Positions 1 through 11,756 of a stretch of DNA of 64,000 nucleotides are shown here, one piece after another (the stretch's first letter is position 1; each line of letters begins with the position of its first letter). The notes under the pieces were generated by a model that saw nothing but the letters and a program-made list of their open reading frames with translations, searched no databases and had not been told where the DNA came from. The stretch covers positions 1,250,001 through 1,314,000 of the forward strand of contig WPIO01000094.1 in the NCBI GenBank assembly GCA_009760855.2. The letters run 5' to 3'. The DNA comes from Cristatella mucedo (lineage: Eukaryota; Bryozoa; Phylactolaemata; Cristatellidae). The position numbers and the translations under genes were made by a program.

Positions 1-138
1 TGCTAAAAGTTATTCTGACTGTCATTTGACAGTAGCACATGAGATATTACGTGCCTATGGATATCTGAACGCTTATCGCTCCGGACAGCTGGGTCTCCCA
101 TGCCAGCGGCTGCCTAAACTACGCCCGCGGCTAGAACC

Positions 139-330
139 ATGCAGGTTAGTTATGATCTTGAGCACCTGTTATCGCTTCGTCAATGGGGATCCAATGAATT
201 CCTAGATGCTAATGCTGTTGCTAAGATTCGTGAATTATGCATTAACAAAAGAAAAGCACCACCAAGCGGCTGCAGCGGCCGTAGCCGCCAGTTTAGAAGT
301 GTACCCAGGCTGGGTTCGGTTGGCTGGGAC
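139..330 (+). pseudogene. Family A ORF2, N-terminal fragment
   Basis: An ATG at 139 opens a 75-codon frame containing YDLEHLLSLRQWGS, then a KIRELCINKRKAP stretch and a basic, glycine- and serine-rich stretch. CR1/L2-group ORF2 proteins commonly begin with this kind of motif (a Y..eeLl.LR segment followed by an RRG.RGG-like basic patch) just before the endonuclease, so I take 139 as the ancestral ORF2 start. The resemblance stops near 330, where unrelated GC-rich sequence begins, and the frame stops at 366. The 138 bases upstream would be 5' UTR. It is not functional on its own. Confidence 0.6.
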
Positions 331-338
331 CGGACGGC

Positions 339-924
339 TTTAGTGAGGGTTAGGGTCACCGGCTAGGCCGGGGTCGGACCCTAAGGCATGGCCGGATGTA
401 TGCGGTGACGTCGGGTCACCGGGGCTCTTGGGTACGGGAAGTTGGCCAAGTAAGTCGTGGTGTTGGAGGCCCCCGGTCTCGCCGAGTTATGCACCTGGAT
501 TCGTGCAGGCGTGCTCCGGCGATGCTGCCACGCACGCAAGGGAACTAGTACCCAAGGCCCGAGCGGAGCTGGATAGCTCGCTCGTTGTTGACTTGTTTAT
601 ACCGCGTTCCCCTCGTGTAGTGTGTTCGTGACCCCCCCCCCCGTGTGTTGGCGTCTTTCGGTGGAAGCTTACGACTGTGGTAGTTGTCGACTCGGACTAG
701 CCAGCAGTTACTCAGCCAGCCGGGTTTTGGATGGCGTACGCTCGTACTGTTGGATTCGGAGTCGGTACAACGACAGGACTGCAGAAGCCGACTGACCCCA
801 AGTGACACGTTTGTTCGCGCTTGCTGCGTCGTCTTGCGCCCCCGTAGTGTACTGTGTATAGGACCCTCCCTGTAGACTTGTTTAGTTGCTCTGTTGTTGG
901 CGCATGCGTTAATATAGAGGTTTA
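339..924. other. GC-rich insert in the LINE N-terminal region, flanked by a 10-bp direct repeat
   Basis: The decamer ACCGGACGGC occurs at 329-338 and again at 925-934, bracketing 586 bp unlike the rest of the element. The distance from the ORF2 start to the endonuclease is several hundred bases longer than usual for this group, consistent with an insertion. The insert has no long reading frame and no clear terminal inverted repeats or LTR ends. The repeat may be a target-site duplication or chance. Confidence 0.35.
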
Positions 925-1189
925 ACCGGACGGCCGCTCGTCTTACCCTAGCTCGGCGGCATGGCGAGCGGCAGCGTGGCCGGAGTATGGCAGGGTTTGG
1001 CGGGAAATAGCCTTTGACCCCTGGATCCCGGTTACAGAAGCAGCTTGCTTAGAGGAAACTGCCAGCTGAGTACCCGCTCGTTTAGGATTCCTAGCGTTGT
1101 CTCGAATCGCTCAGCACGCTACCCCACATGCGTCACTGTGAATCTCTTTAACTTGGTGGTCATCAGGCCTGTTAATCACCATCTTAACG

Positions 1190-1760
1190 CTTCCGTTTGG
1201 ATTCTTTACTTAATGTGCAATAAACCTCTGGTAATGAGCTACACAATTTCTGAAAATTGTCAAGACCTGCTCGCCCTAACTGAAACTAGACTACAGTTGA
1301 TACACTGCCTGACAATTAAAGACGCTACCCCGACTGGTTTCTTATTTTTTCACACCCCTTGATCAATCAAAAATGAATTTGGGGCTGCTTTTATTGAATG
1401 CTCAAAATGCAACTTCAAGCCATTTGCAGTTACCTCAAAGCAGTCTTTTGAATCGATTGTCTTGATTTCACCCGAAAACGAGCCACCGATGGTGTCAGTA
1501 GTTCATCGCCCACCAGGTACCAAATCCTCCTTCATCTCAGAATTCTCCGATGTAATTTCAATTTTGAATGCAAAATATTGATCCTTCATCGTCATGCGGG
1601 GTAACAACATTCACTTTGATAACTTATCTGACGCCTTCAGCCTGAGTTGTTCATGTATTGACTGACTCGTTGCATCTTGTGACTCATGTGCACGGCCCTA
1701 CTCACATCCAGGCTCACACAATCGATCAAATTTTCTCATAAAACATGCACTTTTTCATCA
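1190..1760 (+). pseudogene. Family A endonuclease domain (APE-like), degenerate
   Basis: Frame-shifted pieces of an apurinic/apyrimidinic-type endonuclease, the domain that nicks target DNA to start target-primed reverse transcription. Recognisable blocks are NCQDLLALTETRLQ near 1255-1297 (the glutamate-containing LTETWL-type motif), SVVHRPPG at 1496-1519 (the Y.PPG-type motif) and GPTHIQAHTIDQIFS near 1693-1737 (the T....HTLD.I.S motif near the domain end). Stops and frame changes separate the blocks, so the domain is dead here. The order and spacing match CR1/L2 elements. Confidence 0.75.
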
Positions 1761-2061
1761 AGAGCTATTCCGAAATCCTGCTTATCTTAGCACATGCTGA
1801 TTTAATTCAGCCTACAGTGTGTGCCCATCTTCTCCTCCTCTGAAACCACTTGTGAATCGCGAAACCTCAAGACCCCTAACATCGACCCTGTCCGTGCTAG
1901 ACTATCTGCCTCGTCTCTGCTGCTCAGTCCCCCGTCCGATCTGTCATCATTGGAAGATAGCTACAACACGACACTAGCTGTCACGCTCTACTTGTTTGCA
2001 CCTCTGACTAAGCACACAGTTCGCCCTCACCTAGACGGTCTATGATTTACCACAGACATTA

Positions 2062-3240
2062 CACTAGCTAGGTCTACTAAGCACAAACTTGAAAAAGCAT
2101 ACAAAAGATCAGGACTGACTGTCCATCGACAGGCGTATGAAGACTACTGTAGGTCGTACCAATCAATCCTAGCAAAGGCAAGGCTAGCTTCTCTAAAAAC
2201 ATTGTTGAATCACAGATTCTCAATCCAAAAATGCTGATGTCGACGATCAACCATCTCCTCAACCACTCCCAGACTAGCTCCTTACCTGATGATCCTTGTG
2301 ATGATCTAGCTGATCGCTTCTCTCGGTTCCTTGTGCAGAAGATAGAAAAGATCAAAGAGTCTATCCCTGCGATGACAACGTTTACCCCTAAAATGCTGTT
2401 CCCCGATTCCTGGCTGCACCTCAATGTCTACATTTAATCAGGTCACTATTGATCTCGTCCTGAATTTCATATCCCAATCAAAGAAGACGAGCCCTTTGGG
2501 TCCTATTCCCATTGTCCTGCTCCTAAGTTACATTGATGAGCCGCTGTTATGCATAACTAACATCTTTATCTTGTCATTTGCTTCAGGTCATGTCCTAGTA
2601 CCTTTCAAAAAAGCTGTAGTCAGAATACTTCTCACGAAAGCGACACTAAACCAAGAGAAATTGAGTGACTATCGCCCAGTCTCCCTTCTACCATTCCTAT
2701 CAAAGACACTGGAACGAGTCGTGGCAGAGCAGCTGAACTCACATATTGAAACTTCAAACCTTGCTAGTAAGTTCCAGTCTGGATTTAGAGCTAATCACTC
2801 GACAGAATTAGAATGGCTTCGGTTGTAAAACGACCTCCTTAAGAATGTAGACGTGGGTAAAGTATATCTGCGTATTTTAATCAATCTTGCGGCAGCTTTT
2901 GATACTATCGATGACCGAGTTCTTCTTCAGTGCCTCTCATCTCAATGGTTCAATTCCTGTCTAAGTCAGAGACTACTGAGTATTGACGTGAATGGACAAA
3001 GATACTGCTTGCTGGCCTACTGGCATATGCAATCAGGCACCAACAGCTGGTGCTAAACTCTGTAGCTTGGCTTGTCTGTCGTAAGCATCTCAGTTGCCAC
3101 ACCACACCATTTCCTGCTGACCTGCACTACATACCAGTCAAGCAACGAATCGACTTCAAGGTTTTATCGCTCACTTTTAGGTCCCTTCATTCTTCGGCTC
3201 TAGCCTATCTATCAGATCCACTTCCCCACTAGGCCAATCA
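2062..3240 (+). pseudogene. Family A reverse transcriptase and C-terminal domain, catalytic core deleted
   Basis: The linker shows KAYKRSGLTVHRQAYEDYC and, at 2231-2410, LADRFSRFLVQKIEKIKESI. The polymerase begins in the frame at 2424-2828 with SDYRPVSLLPF and FQSGFRANHSTE (blocks 1-3), then AAAFDTIDDRVLL (a variant of the DLSAAFDTIDH block containing the first catalytic aspartate). After NGQRY (about 2994-3006) the sequence jumps directly to the C-terminal domain (VKQRIDFKVLSLTFRSLH). The stretch carrying the GVPQGS and YADD boxes, roughly 200 residues in related copies, is gone. This copy could not polymerise DNA. Confidence 0.85.
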
Positions 3241-3618
3241 TCATACCACCTGCTTTTCGGATTCTAACAATTTACCAACACCTCGTACGAACCTCAATTT
3301 CTTTGGAGAACGTGCAATTAGTTCATCTGCTTCCAAGCCTCAAACTCATTCATGACTTGCATCACAACGTCCCCTGACTTGATCACCTGTGATTCGTCGT
3401 TTATGTGCTTATGTGTGCACACACTATGCATGCTGCCACTAACAACACTTGCATGCTGATTCTGCGCAAGTCACCATAACCATGTTACTTTTGTTGTTTA
3501 TTGAACATGCTATCACTAAGCTTTCAATCGTGCTACCTGTGCAGCAAATGTAAAGCACCTAGAAAGAGATTGAGTTCTCTGAGGGTGCTTTATCAAGTTG
3601 TATTACTAGTATTATTAA

Positions 3619-3888
3619 GCTGGTGGATGTTCTGATTACAGTCATGGTTTTCGTGGTATAATTGCAATTAAAAAAAACTCTGATGGACAAGCAAGTACGG
3701 AATATTGTACCACAGCCATTGAGATCCTTTGGAAAAGTATTTATCCATAGAAGGGCAAATACGAACTTAAGTTTGATTATAAGGTTTTGAAATATTGGCA
3801 ATTCACGATCACTGAGACTCGCTTGGAATAGACAAGAGAGGGCCAACTATCAAACTCATTGTGCTATGCTTATACCTCGCTCACATAA
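3619..3888. other. Short spacer without recognisable features
   Basis: Between two LINE tails of opposite orientation. A 95-codon minus frame here (3559-3846) begins inside the LINE tail and resembles nothing known. Confidence 0.6.
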
Positions 3889-4112
3889 ATTAATAATAAT
3901 AATACATTCATATAGCACCCTCAAAGAACTCAATATCCTTCCAGGCACTTGCCATTTGCTGAAAGGTAGCACGGTCAAAATGCTGGTGACTGTGTGCTCA
4001 ATAAAAAAAAAAGAATAACATGGTTAGGGCTGACATGCAAATGGTCACCGTGCAAGTATGGTCAGCGGCATGGCAGCATGCTAGAGTAAGTAAATACTCA
4101 AGGATAAATCGT
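3889..4112 (-). mobile_element. Family A LINE, 3' end fragment
   Basis: On the plus strand it begins with AATAATAATACATTC, then the reverse complement of the tail hairpin (AGCACCCTCAAAGAAC) and of the 3' UTR (AACATGGTTAGG, GACATGCAAATGG, CAGCATGC). Severely 5'-truncated; only the non-coding 3' UTR remains. Confidence 0.85.
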
Positions 4113-5574
4113 GTTTCCCTGCTAAACTTTATAGAACTGTAGAATTAATAGCCCCTTTCGGTCAATGGCTATTGCATGGCATAATGAAAGAAATGTTGTT
4201 GCTTCGCATCCGGTCAGAATTACAATGCTTTCACATCTTGTCTAAGCAATATTCATATTTAAAAAAAAAGTTTACCTATTATATTAGCTAGAGTTCGTTT
4301 TCTTAGTGTTTATAGCAAAAGTAGAGAGATAAAGTGACAGATGAAAGTTGCATTTTTAAAAATAACCATGTCATTGAATGTCACTTTCCAATGGATTATA
4401 ATCATTTGACATTAAATTGATCAAACCTTTTGAACATAAGATGAAACATAATTTAAGCAGAGCTTCAATAAAAATAATTTGCGATTGTGAGATCATTATT
4501 TCCATGCACTACTAAGACGCTGTAAGCCCTAGGTCGCAGCACCAGTTACCAGCATAGCAGCAGTGCTGACTGACTGCAACAGCTTAAGAGCCTCTAAAAG
4601 CCAAGGCTACGTAACGTTTCACTTACTATGCAGTATAGGTTACATTCCAACGGATTTTCAGTTCTCTATTGACTTCAGGCTTCCAGGTGCATATTATCTC
4701 CTCCCATGAAGGAGAGTAGCACTTGAAGTTCGTCGCCTGAGCTGGTAGAACTAAAGAGAAAACGCATCGATGTTGTGACAAAATTCTACAGCTACAGCCA
4801 AGGCGGGCATATTGTGAGGATTTTTCTGCGACTGAGTGAGCGATCGATGCCTATGCATTTTCTGATTATTTTTTAAACTTTTCTCTTCTTTACCCGAGGT
4901 TAGTTGATATAACGGTACGACTTCAAACATTACTTGATTAGTAATCTTAATACCAAAACGTGCTTTAGTGCATGCTAGGAGATTTGTCGTCGTTAATTCG
5001 CGTTACGTAGACTATAAGCCTTCCATTCGTACCTGAGCAAAGAGGCTAAACCAAGTCAGAATAAACGTGGCGAATATTTTAAAACATAGTTTCGATATAC
5101 TTTAGTATGTATATAGTATAAACTAACCATTCGTACACGCTTTATTTGCTCTGAATGTAATGTTCTTACACACATATTAAGTTCTCGGTGACAGCACTTT
5201 AAAAGTAAATGCTATTTGTATTCCTTATTATTACTTATTCATTATTACTCCTACGAACAGAAGTAATCTTCGATTCTAAAGCCAGACCTGATATCTGAAA
5301 ATGGTTTGAGGTCCTTCAAAATCGTAAAATAAAGTAAAGATTGGCTTATTAAATACCTTACTTTTTATATAATGTCGGAAGAGCCTCAACTGATTTTCTA
5401 CAGGTGCTATTCTCCATTTGACCAATGCCATCTAAAGCAGCAAAACTTGCGGTAGTTTTGCTGCCCCGACTCTGCTTGATCTATTAGCAGCCATTGAAAC
5501 TATAAATTACACTGTACTGCTTCAACCATTAAGAACAACGACCAGTTTCACAGATGAGGAGGTGGCCTGGTTGC
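4113..5574. other. AT-rich DNA with nothing recognised
   Basis: No frame over 60 codons, no tRNA-like boxes and no LINE or SINE motifs. Short A/T runs only. Confidence 0.6.
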
Positions 5575-5792
5575 AATGCTATGCTGCCACTAACCACATT
5601 TGCATGCTGACCCTGTGCATGTCACCCCTAACCATGTTATTCATTTTGTTTGCTTTTCAAGCATGGTTTTACTTACCCTTTAATTGCATTTCCCTTTGCA
5701 GCAAATGTAAGGTGCCTAGAAAGAGATTAAGTTCTCGGAGGGCGCTTTATCAAGTACATTATTATTATTATTATATTATTATAATTATTACT
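5575..5792 (+). mobile_element. Family A LINE, 3' UTR and tail
   Basis: The sequence runs from ATGCTGCCACTAACCAC through TGCATGCTGACCCTGTGC to the tail hairpin and (ATT)n ending near 5792. An 89-codon open frame here is the translated 3' UTR and tail, not a gene. Confidence 0.9.
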
Positions 5793-6061
5793 TGTCCGAC
5801 CGTGGTAGTCTGGTTAAGACTTATTAAGTGACATGTAACCAGTGAAGTTCCAAATACGGTTCCATTTTAATTTTTTTTACTGTTCTCAGTGTATGGAGAG
5901 CCGCTGAGAAAGTGACTTCGGTCAATGAGATAAGCTATCACTGCATGCTGACGATACTTAGCCGTGTTTGCCGCTTAGGCAAACTAATAGAACATTCCGA
6001 CGTGCAGCATAAGAGACTTTTTCTTCTAACTGCTGTGCAGAGGAGCTGTTCTCCTCGAAAA
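5793..6061. other. Spacer with nothing recognised
   Basis: Between a LINE tail and a SINE. An 80-codon frame (5912-6154) runs into the SINE and is unlikely to be coding. Confidence 0.5.
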
Positions 6062-6222
6062 AGCATACATTTTGAAAGATTCTTCACCTTAATCTCGTCT
6101 GCGAGGCTTCAAATCTTGCGGTGGGCGATTCTTTATCGCCGCTGCAAGCAGTGATGACAGCTGTAAAGGCTCTTCCGTTGCTATACAAAAGGAGCTAATA
6201 AATCTGGTGTTATTTTTTAAGA
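6062..6222 (+). mobile_element. SINE-1 copy, head degenerate
   Basis: Contains the family core GCGGTGGGCGATTC, a TTATCGCCGCTGCAAGC segment, AGCTGTAAAGGCTCTTC and the end GCTATACAAAAGGAGC. Upstream, GGCTTCAAATCTTGC stands where the B box (GGTTCGAATCC-like) is expected. The A box is not clear. Confidence 0.75.
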
Positions 6223-6289
6223 ATGCATTAACAGCTCCTCGTCTCGCTCATTCACAGTCAAAGTTTAGGAACTCCGATCACAAGGCTTG

Positions 6290-6600
6290 CTAGAAAGTAA
6301 AGTAGCTCTTAAGTTCTGTCCAAGCTAGACCACAGCAATTCCATCTTAACTGGACTACTAAAAGTTGGGGCTCTGCATCTCTGTGAGGCAAATGGCTGTA
6401 AGAGGGCAGTCGAAAAATCGCAAGATTCAGCATCGTGCCTCCTGCAGGCTTCGACGGAGCTTTGTTGACGGAGCTTCCGGTTGATCAGCAGATACAAAGC
6501 AAAACTCTTACTCTGACCCGCAAGGCCCGCCACGGCTGGGCTCCTTCATAAATAGCTGTACCCCTGCACCAGTTCTCCCTTCTATTGACTTATTGCAATC
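6290..6600 (+). mobile_element. Family B LINE, C-terminal ORF2 fragment
   Basis: The segment from GTAGCTCTTAAGTTCTG to CGCCACGGCTGGGCTCC parallels the longer family B copy at 51.1-51.9 kb. Translation gives a decayed LPVDQQIQSKTLTLTRKARHGW-like stretch. Frame-shifted; non-functional. Confidence 0.75.
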
Positions 6601-7294
6601 ACATTATCTTTGGAAAATGAAATATTTTTTCTATTCATACCCTTAAAGAAAAACGGTGACAGAAGCTGTTGCACTGCAGATACTACTCTGTGGAACTAAA
6701 TTATATATTAACCTGCTGCCGACTATAGCGTATTATTTCCAGCCACAACGAGCAGATACTTCCACAATACTCACTTTCTTGACTGCTGTGCTGAATTAGC
6801 AATGCCTTGCAATTTTTTTTATGTCTGACAGAGTCTCTTGACTATTTTTACAGCATGCGTACCACAAGCAGCTTCGGGCTTATGTGGGCTATAGAAAAGT
6901 CTCCAGCATTACATCCACTTAGTATCCGTGGCTTCGTGGAGCTGGAGGAGAAACAGTATTTACGGCCCATTTACGCAGACATAGTTAAAACTCGCAACGG
7001 CCAGTATAGGCTAAGCTGCTGCAGGACACAAATCCGATACTTGAGTTATCGGTTGCGATGCCCGAGTACCTAACCACTGTGAGCGAATAGCCGGACATAC
7101 GGGCTATGCTAGGCCAGGGCTCCTTCCTGGGCGTGTGCACCTGAATCACGGCTACTACGGGTCATGTCCGCTAATTGGAGAGATTGTTTGTGAATGGCTG
7201 TGCAGGTCGTGTGACTATGTAGGGGCAGCAGTTGGCATCTCTTGTCTTATGCCTTTCTCAGGTTAAGCAGACTCAAACCACCCCTCTCACGCAT
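6601..7294. other. Spacer with nothing recognised
   Basis: An 88-codon plus frame (6807-7073) is present but has no domain signature, no recognisable homologue and no convincing splice context. Confidence 0.5.
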
Positions 7295-8709
<1,415 letters not shown>

Positions 8710-8868
8710 TTTTCAATAGCATCTTTTGTATAGCAACAGAAGACCCTTTACGGCTTTCACCACCACTTGCAGAAAGGATCGCCCACAACAGGATTCAAAT
8801 CCACAACCTCGGGGCCGAGGTCGTGAAAAACATTCACCTTACCTAGTGAGCCATCACGGCTAAGCAAA
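8710..8868 (-). mobile_element. SINE-1 copy, nearly complete, tRNA-derived
   Basis: Read on the minus strand: AGCCGTGATGGCTCACTAGG (A-box region TGGCTCACTAGG), TTTTTCACGACCTCGG, B box GGATTTGAATCC, then GTGGGCGATCCTTTCTGC and TTGCTATACAAAAGAT. Box spacing and sequence fit an RNA polymerase III internal promoter derived from a tRNA. One of the cleaner copies of the family. Confidence 0.85.
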
Positions 8869-9689
8869 ATGAATTTTAGACTTTTCATCGTCATTTAACG
8901 AATCAGTAATGTTTAATTAAACGTTTTTAAAGGACTGGCTTCATTAGTAAACTACTACTCAGTCAAAATTAAAGCAAAGATATGGTGATATGATAATGTT
9001 GATTAGCCATAACATTTTGCGTAACGAACCTAACACTTGTGAAGCAACTTTAGAAAGAAGCACACTAAAGATATCTTCCAATCGGCAGCCAGTTAACAAA
9101 ATCAGACGATCGACTTTTATTAAGACACGCCAACATATTTAGGGTGTCAGCGAAAACAAAAAGTGTAACTGCAAACAATCTAACAAGTAAAATTATTGCA
9201 AATGAATTTAAATAGACTAAATATCATTGACTTTACCTGTTAGTAACTAACCTCAAGATTATATCGAAAGATCATTTCACTTTCTTGCACATGCCTTTTT
9301 GATTGAACTAAGATTCATATCGCTTATTTCACGATAGATATTTACATGTTCAGACCATATTGATATTTAACTTAACTGTCATTCAGGTCTACAGCCAGAT
9401 TATTATTAATAACTCGCGAGATAGTACTACTAGCTTGTTGTCAAATTATTTATCCTCCATTAGCCGAACGATCCACCATTCTTGGTGAAATGCTGTCATA
9501 AGATGCTTACCCGTGTGCTGGACTCGAGTGTCAGCTGATTGTGGAACATAAGCTCACCAGGCATTCTTAGCGGAGCATCGATATTGTGTGTTCAGGTGGC
9601 GCTTGAGCTGCTTGAGCTGCTTTAGCCGAGAGTTACATAAGAACTACTTTGAATGATGCTCTCGAAAGTTCGCATCACTCATTCTTTTT
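8869..9689. other. AT-rich spacer with nothing recognised
   Basis: No frame over 60 codons and no repeat motif identified. Confidence 0.6.
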
Positions 9690-10097
9690 CTGGCTTCGGC
9701 CTACCGAACAGAACTACTCTCCCAACAGGCTGAGAATCGTGCAACCCTCTGTTCCAACTCAAATCGTTTAGCAACAACTTGTATGAACCTCAAAACCGTT
9801 TGAGAACGTGCCCGCAGTTCGTATGCTCCCAAATCCTGGAACTCACTGCCGACGCTCGTCGCAACGTTTCTTGATATGACGAAATTTAAAAAGTAGCTCA
9901 AAACACACCTGTTTATAACAGCTTTTTTTTAGATCTTTGAGATTCGTTCTTTATGGGCAGTGAGCCCGGTTACACTACGCCTGCTGCTTGCGAATGTTAC
10001 ACACCGACCGTTTGTTAATGCTTTACAAACGGCATCCGTAAAGTGGCTGGAAGGAGATTTATTCTCTGAGAGCGCTATGTAAATTCGTTGTTTTTTT
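9690..10097 (+). mobile_element. Diverged family A-like LINE, ORF2 C-terminus and tail
   Basis: TTTGAGAACGTGCCCGCAG, CCTGGAACTCACTGCC and AATTTAAAAAGTAGCTC match the family A segment coding for the GDRAF..AWNSLP..FK block. The tail at about 10050-10095 is a variant (GAAGGAGATTTATTC, TGAGAGCGCTATGTAAATTC). Divergence is greater than for the other copies, so this may be an older subfamily. Confidence 0.7.
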
Positions 10098-10199
10098 ACT
10101 ACTAATGTTACTGTTATTGACGAGTTTGATCGCCGGACTAAGCGAAAAATATACGGCCGCACCAAGATAGACTTTGGTGAACTGAAGAAGCCCAAAGAG

Positions 10200-10335
10200 C
10201 TTAATATGCGGTATAAATATATACAAATAAATAAATAAATAAATATATATTACATATATAATATATAATGATATAATAAAAAATATAATATATAATAATA
10301 TAATAAATATATAATGGATATATGTATAAAACGCA
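10200..10335. repeat. AT-rich low-complexity tract
   Basis: AAATA and ATATA repeats. Isoleucine/tyrosine-rich frames on the minus strand come from it. Confidence 0.9.
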
Positions 10336-10894
10336 TATTTATTAAATGAATGCATGATACTAAGCTCTAGCTTGAACAAGGTTAAAAATCAGATTGATTG
10401 CTCATCGATCGGAATACGAAGATTAATGTACCTCGTATCGATCCTTCAGTGTAAATTCTAGTAGCTTCTACCCGAAGGAGGTGCACTCGCAGACGTGAAA
10501 TACAAAACAGTCGATTTCAACTGTTTATAATCTCTTTCGTAAAAAACAAGTCATTACCACACTTAGCGATCTAAAAAAGTATTCTTTCCAGCTTTATGTC
10601 GAATATATTGCAAAATAGAGAGTATATCTTCCTTGGAGTCTCCTTCCATTTTGCTTCTGCTTCTCTTCCTCGATGTCCATTTTCGAGCCTGTCTTCATTG
10701 CACACGTTGAAGTTCATCTCTCAATCTAGGGAGCCTACTGGGCCTCTAGAATACATGCCTACTGCTCTCCTTTAGAGATTACCAGACTGACTGCTGCGTT
10801 TATAAATAGTAAATCTGTCGTTAAGCTCTGAATATGTCGCCGAACTTACATACAAGGCTATTGTCAGGCCATTTATTCGATCTCTATTCAGTTG
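10336..10894. other. Spacer with nothing recognised
   Basis: No frame over 62 codons. The right part may be degraded linker of the LINE fragment that follows, but I could not align it. Confidence 0.45.
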
Positions 10895-10990
10895 GTAAGG
10901 ACTAAGCGAACTTGAGCAACTTCCGCCACGTTGACCCACGGTCGTTCCTCTCGAAAACACTGGGACGAGTAGTGGTAGACCACGAATGCA
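10895..10990 (+). mobile_element. Family A LINE, short reverse-transcriptase fragment
   Basis: Parallels the block coding for YRPVSLLPFLSKTLERVVA: CGAAAACACTGGGACGAG reads SKTLGRV, followed by VVDHE. Cut off by a poly-A run and a minisatellite. Confidence 0.65.
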
Positions 10991-11014
10991 TGTACATGTG
11001 GACTTAAAAAAAAA

Positions 11015-11147
11015 GCACGATAAATCTGGAAGAAATCTGGAGACTACTCAATGCACGAGAAAACTGAATGAAATCTGAAGAAATCTGGATGCACGAGAAA
11101 TCTGGATGAAATCTGGAGAAATCTGGATGCACGATAAATCTGGATGG
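11015..11147 (+). repeat. 38-bp minisatellite, 3.5 units
   Basis: Units start with GCACGA(T/G)AAA at 11015, 11053, 11091 and 11129 (partial) and contain repeated AAATCTGGA blocks. Units 2 and 3 are the most alike. There are no unique spacers. Confidence 0.9.
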
Positions 11148-11257
11148 GTCCGTCAGCACCGATGGCTCTTGATAGTGCGGCTAGAGCGGAAAGGGCCCAC
11201 CTCTTTGCTGTGGACCTGAGTCCACAGGAAGTGATAGGAGCGAGCCATTTATCACAT

Positions 11258-11386
11258 GCATTCAATGCATGCATGCATGCATGCCTAACTATTCGACCGT
11301 GCTCCTTTTCAGCAAATGAAAAGCACCTAGGAAGAGATTGAGTTCCCTGAGGGTGCTTTATCAAAGGTGGTATTAGTATTATTATT
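11258..11386 (+). mobile_element. Family A LINE tail preceded by a GCAT repeat
   Basis: A short (GCAT)n run at about 11258-11284 is followed by TTTTCAGCAAATGAAAAGC and the tail hairpin AGCACCTAGG..CCTGAGGGTGCTTT, then ATTAGTATTATTATT. Only about 100 bases of element remain. Confidence 0.85.
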
Positions 11387-11756
11387 TCTCGCATGCAAAC
11401 GTGACGGACCAAGGGGCTGGCTGCAGAAACGAGCAAAGAAAGAAGGCATGAGCCGTACAACGATGCTTTTTGAGTGCTAGGAACAGTAAATACTAGATCG
11501 GAAGAGTGAATTCGTAGGTTGTACACCGGTCCCGGTGTCACTAGCTATGAAATACTTATTGGCTTAGTACGGTGTTAGTCTTGCTAGCAGTATATACCCT
11601 TAGTTAAATTAAAAACTCACCCTACTGACTCGTGCAAGAACGAGGCAGAAAGTACACAAAGCGGATGAATACATGCTTATTTCGAGCTATAATAATCCAC
11701 GTTGTCTATGAATAGAAACGCTTATAAAAAATCAAGTATCAGTAATGAGTACTTAC

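Larger units (their letters stand above)
1..3618 (+). mobile_element. Family A non-LTR retrotransposon (CR1/L2-like), longest copy, decayed
   Basis: This is the only copy in the window with recognisable parts from the ORF2 start to the 3' tail. In order it holds an N-terminal piece (from 139), a foreign-looking insert (339-924), an endonuclease region (about 1190-1760), a linker (about 2062-2420), reverse transcriptase (2424-3005), the C-terminal domain (3010-3370) and a 3' UTR ending in the tail hairpin and an ATTATT-like run at 3541-3618. The frame is broken many times by stops and shifts, and the catalytic part of the polymerase is missing. The 5' end may lie before base 1. The order endonuclease, reverse transcriptase, short 3' repeat tail without poly-A is that of the CR1/L2 group; the exact clade (L2, Crack, Daphne) is inferred. 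Confidence 0.9.

Noticed and set aside
340-360. Telomere-like GGGTTAGGG
   Set aside because: A single occurrence, not an array.
11015-11147. CRISPR-like spacing of repeated blocks
   Set aside because: Units are contiguous minisatellite repeats without unique spacers, and the DNA is eukaryotic.
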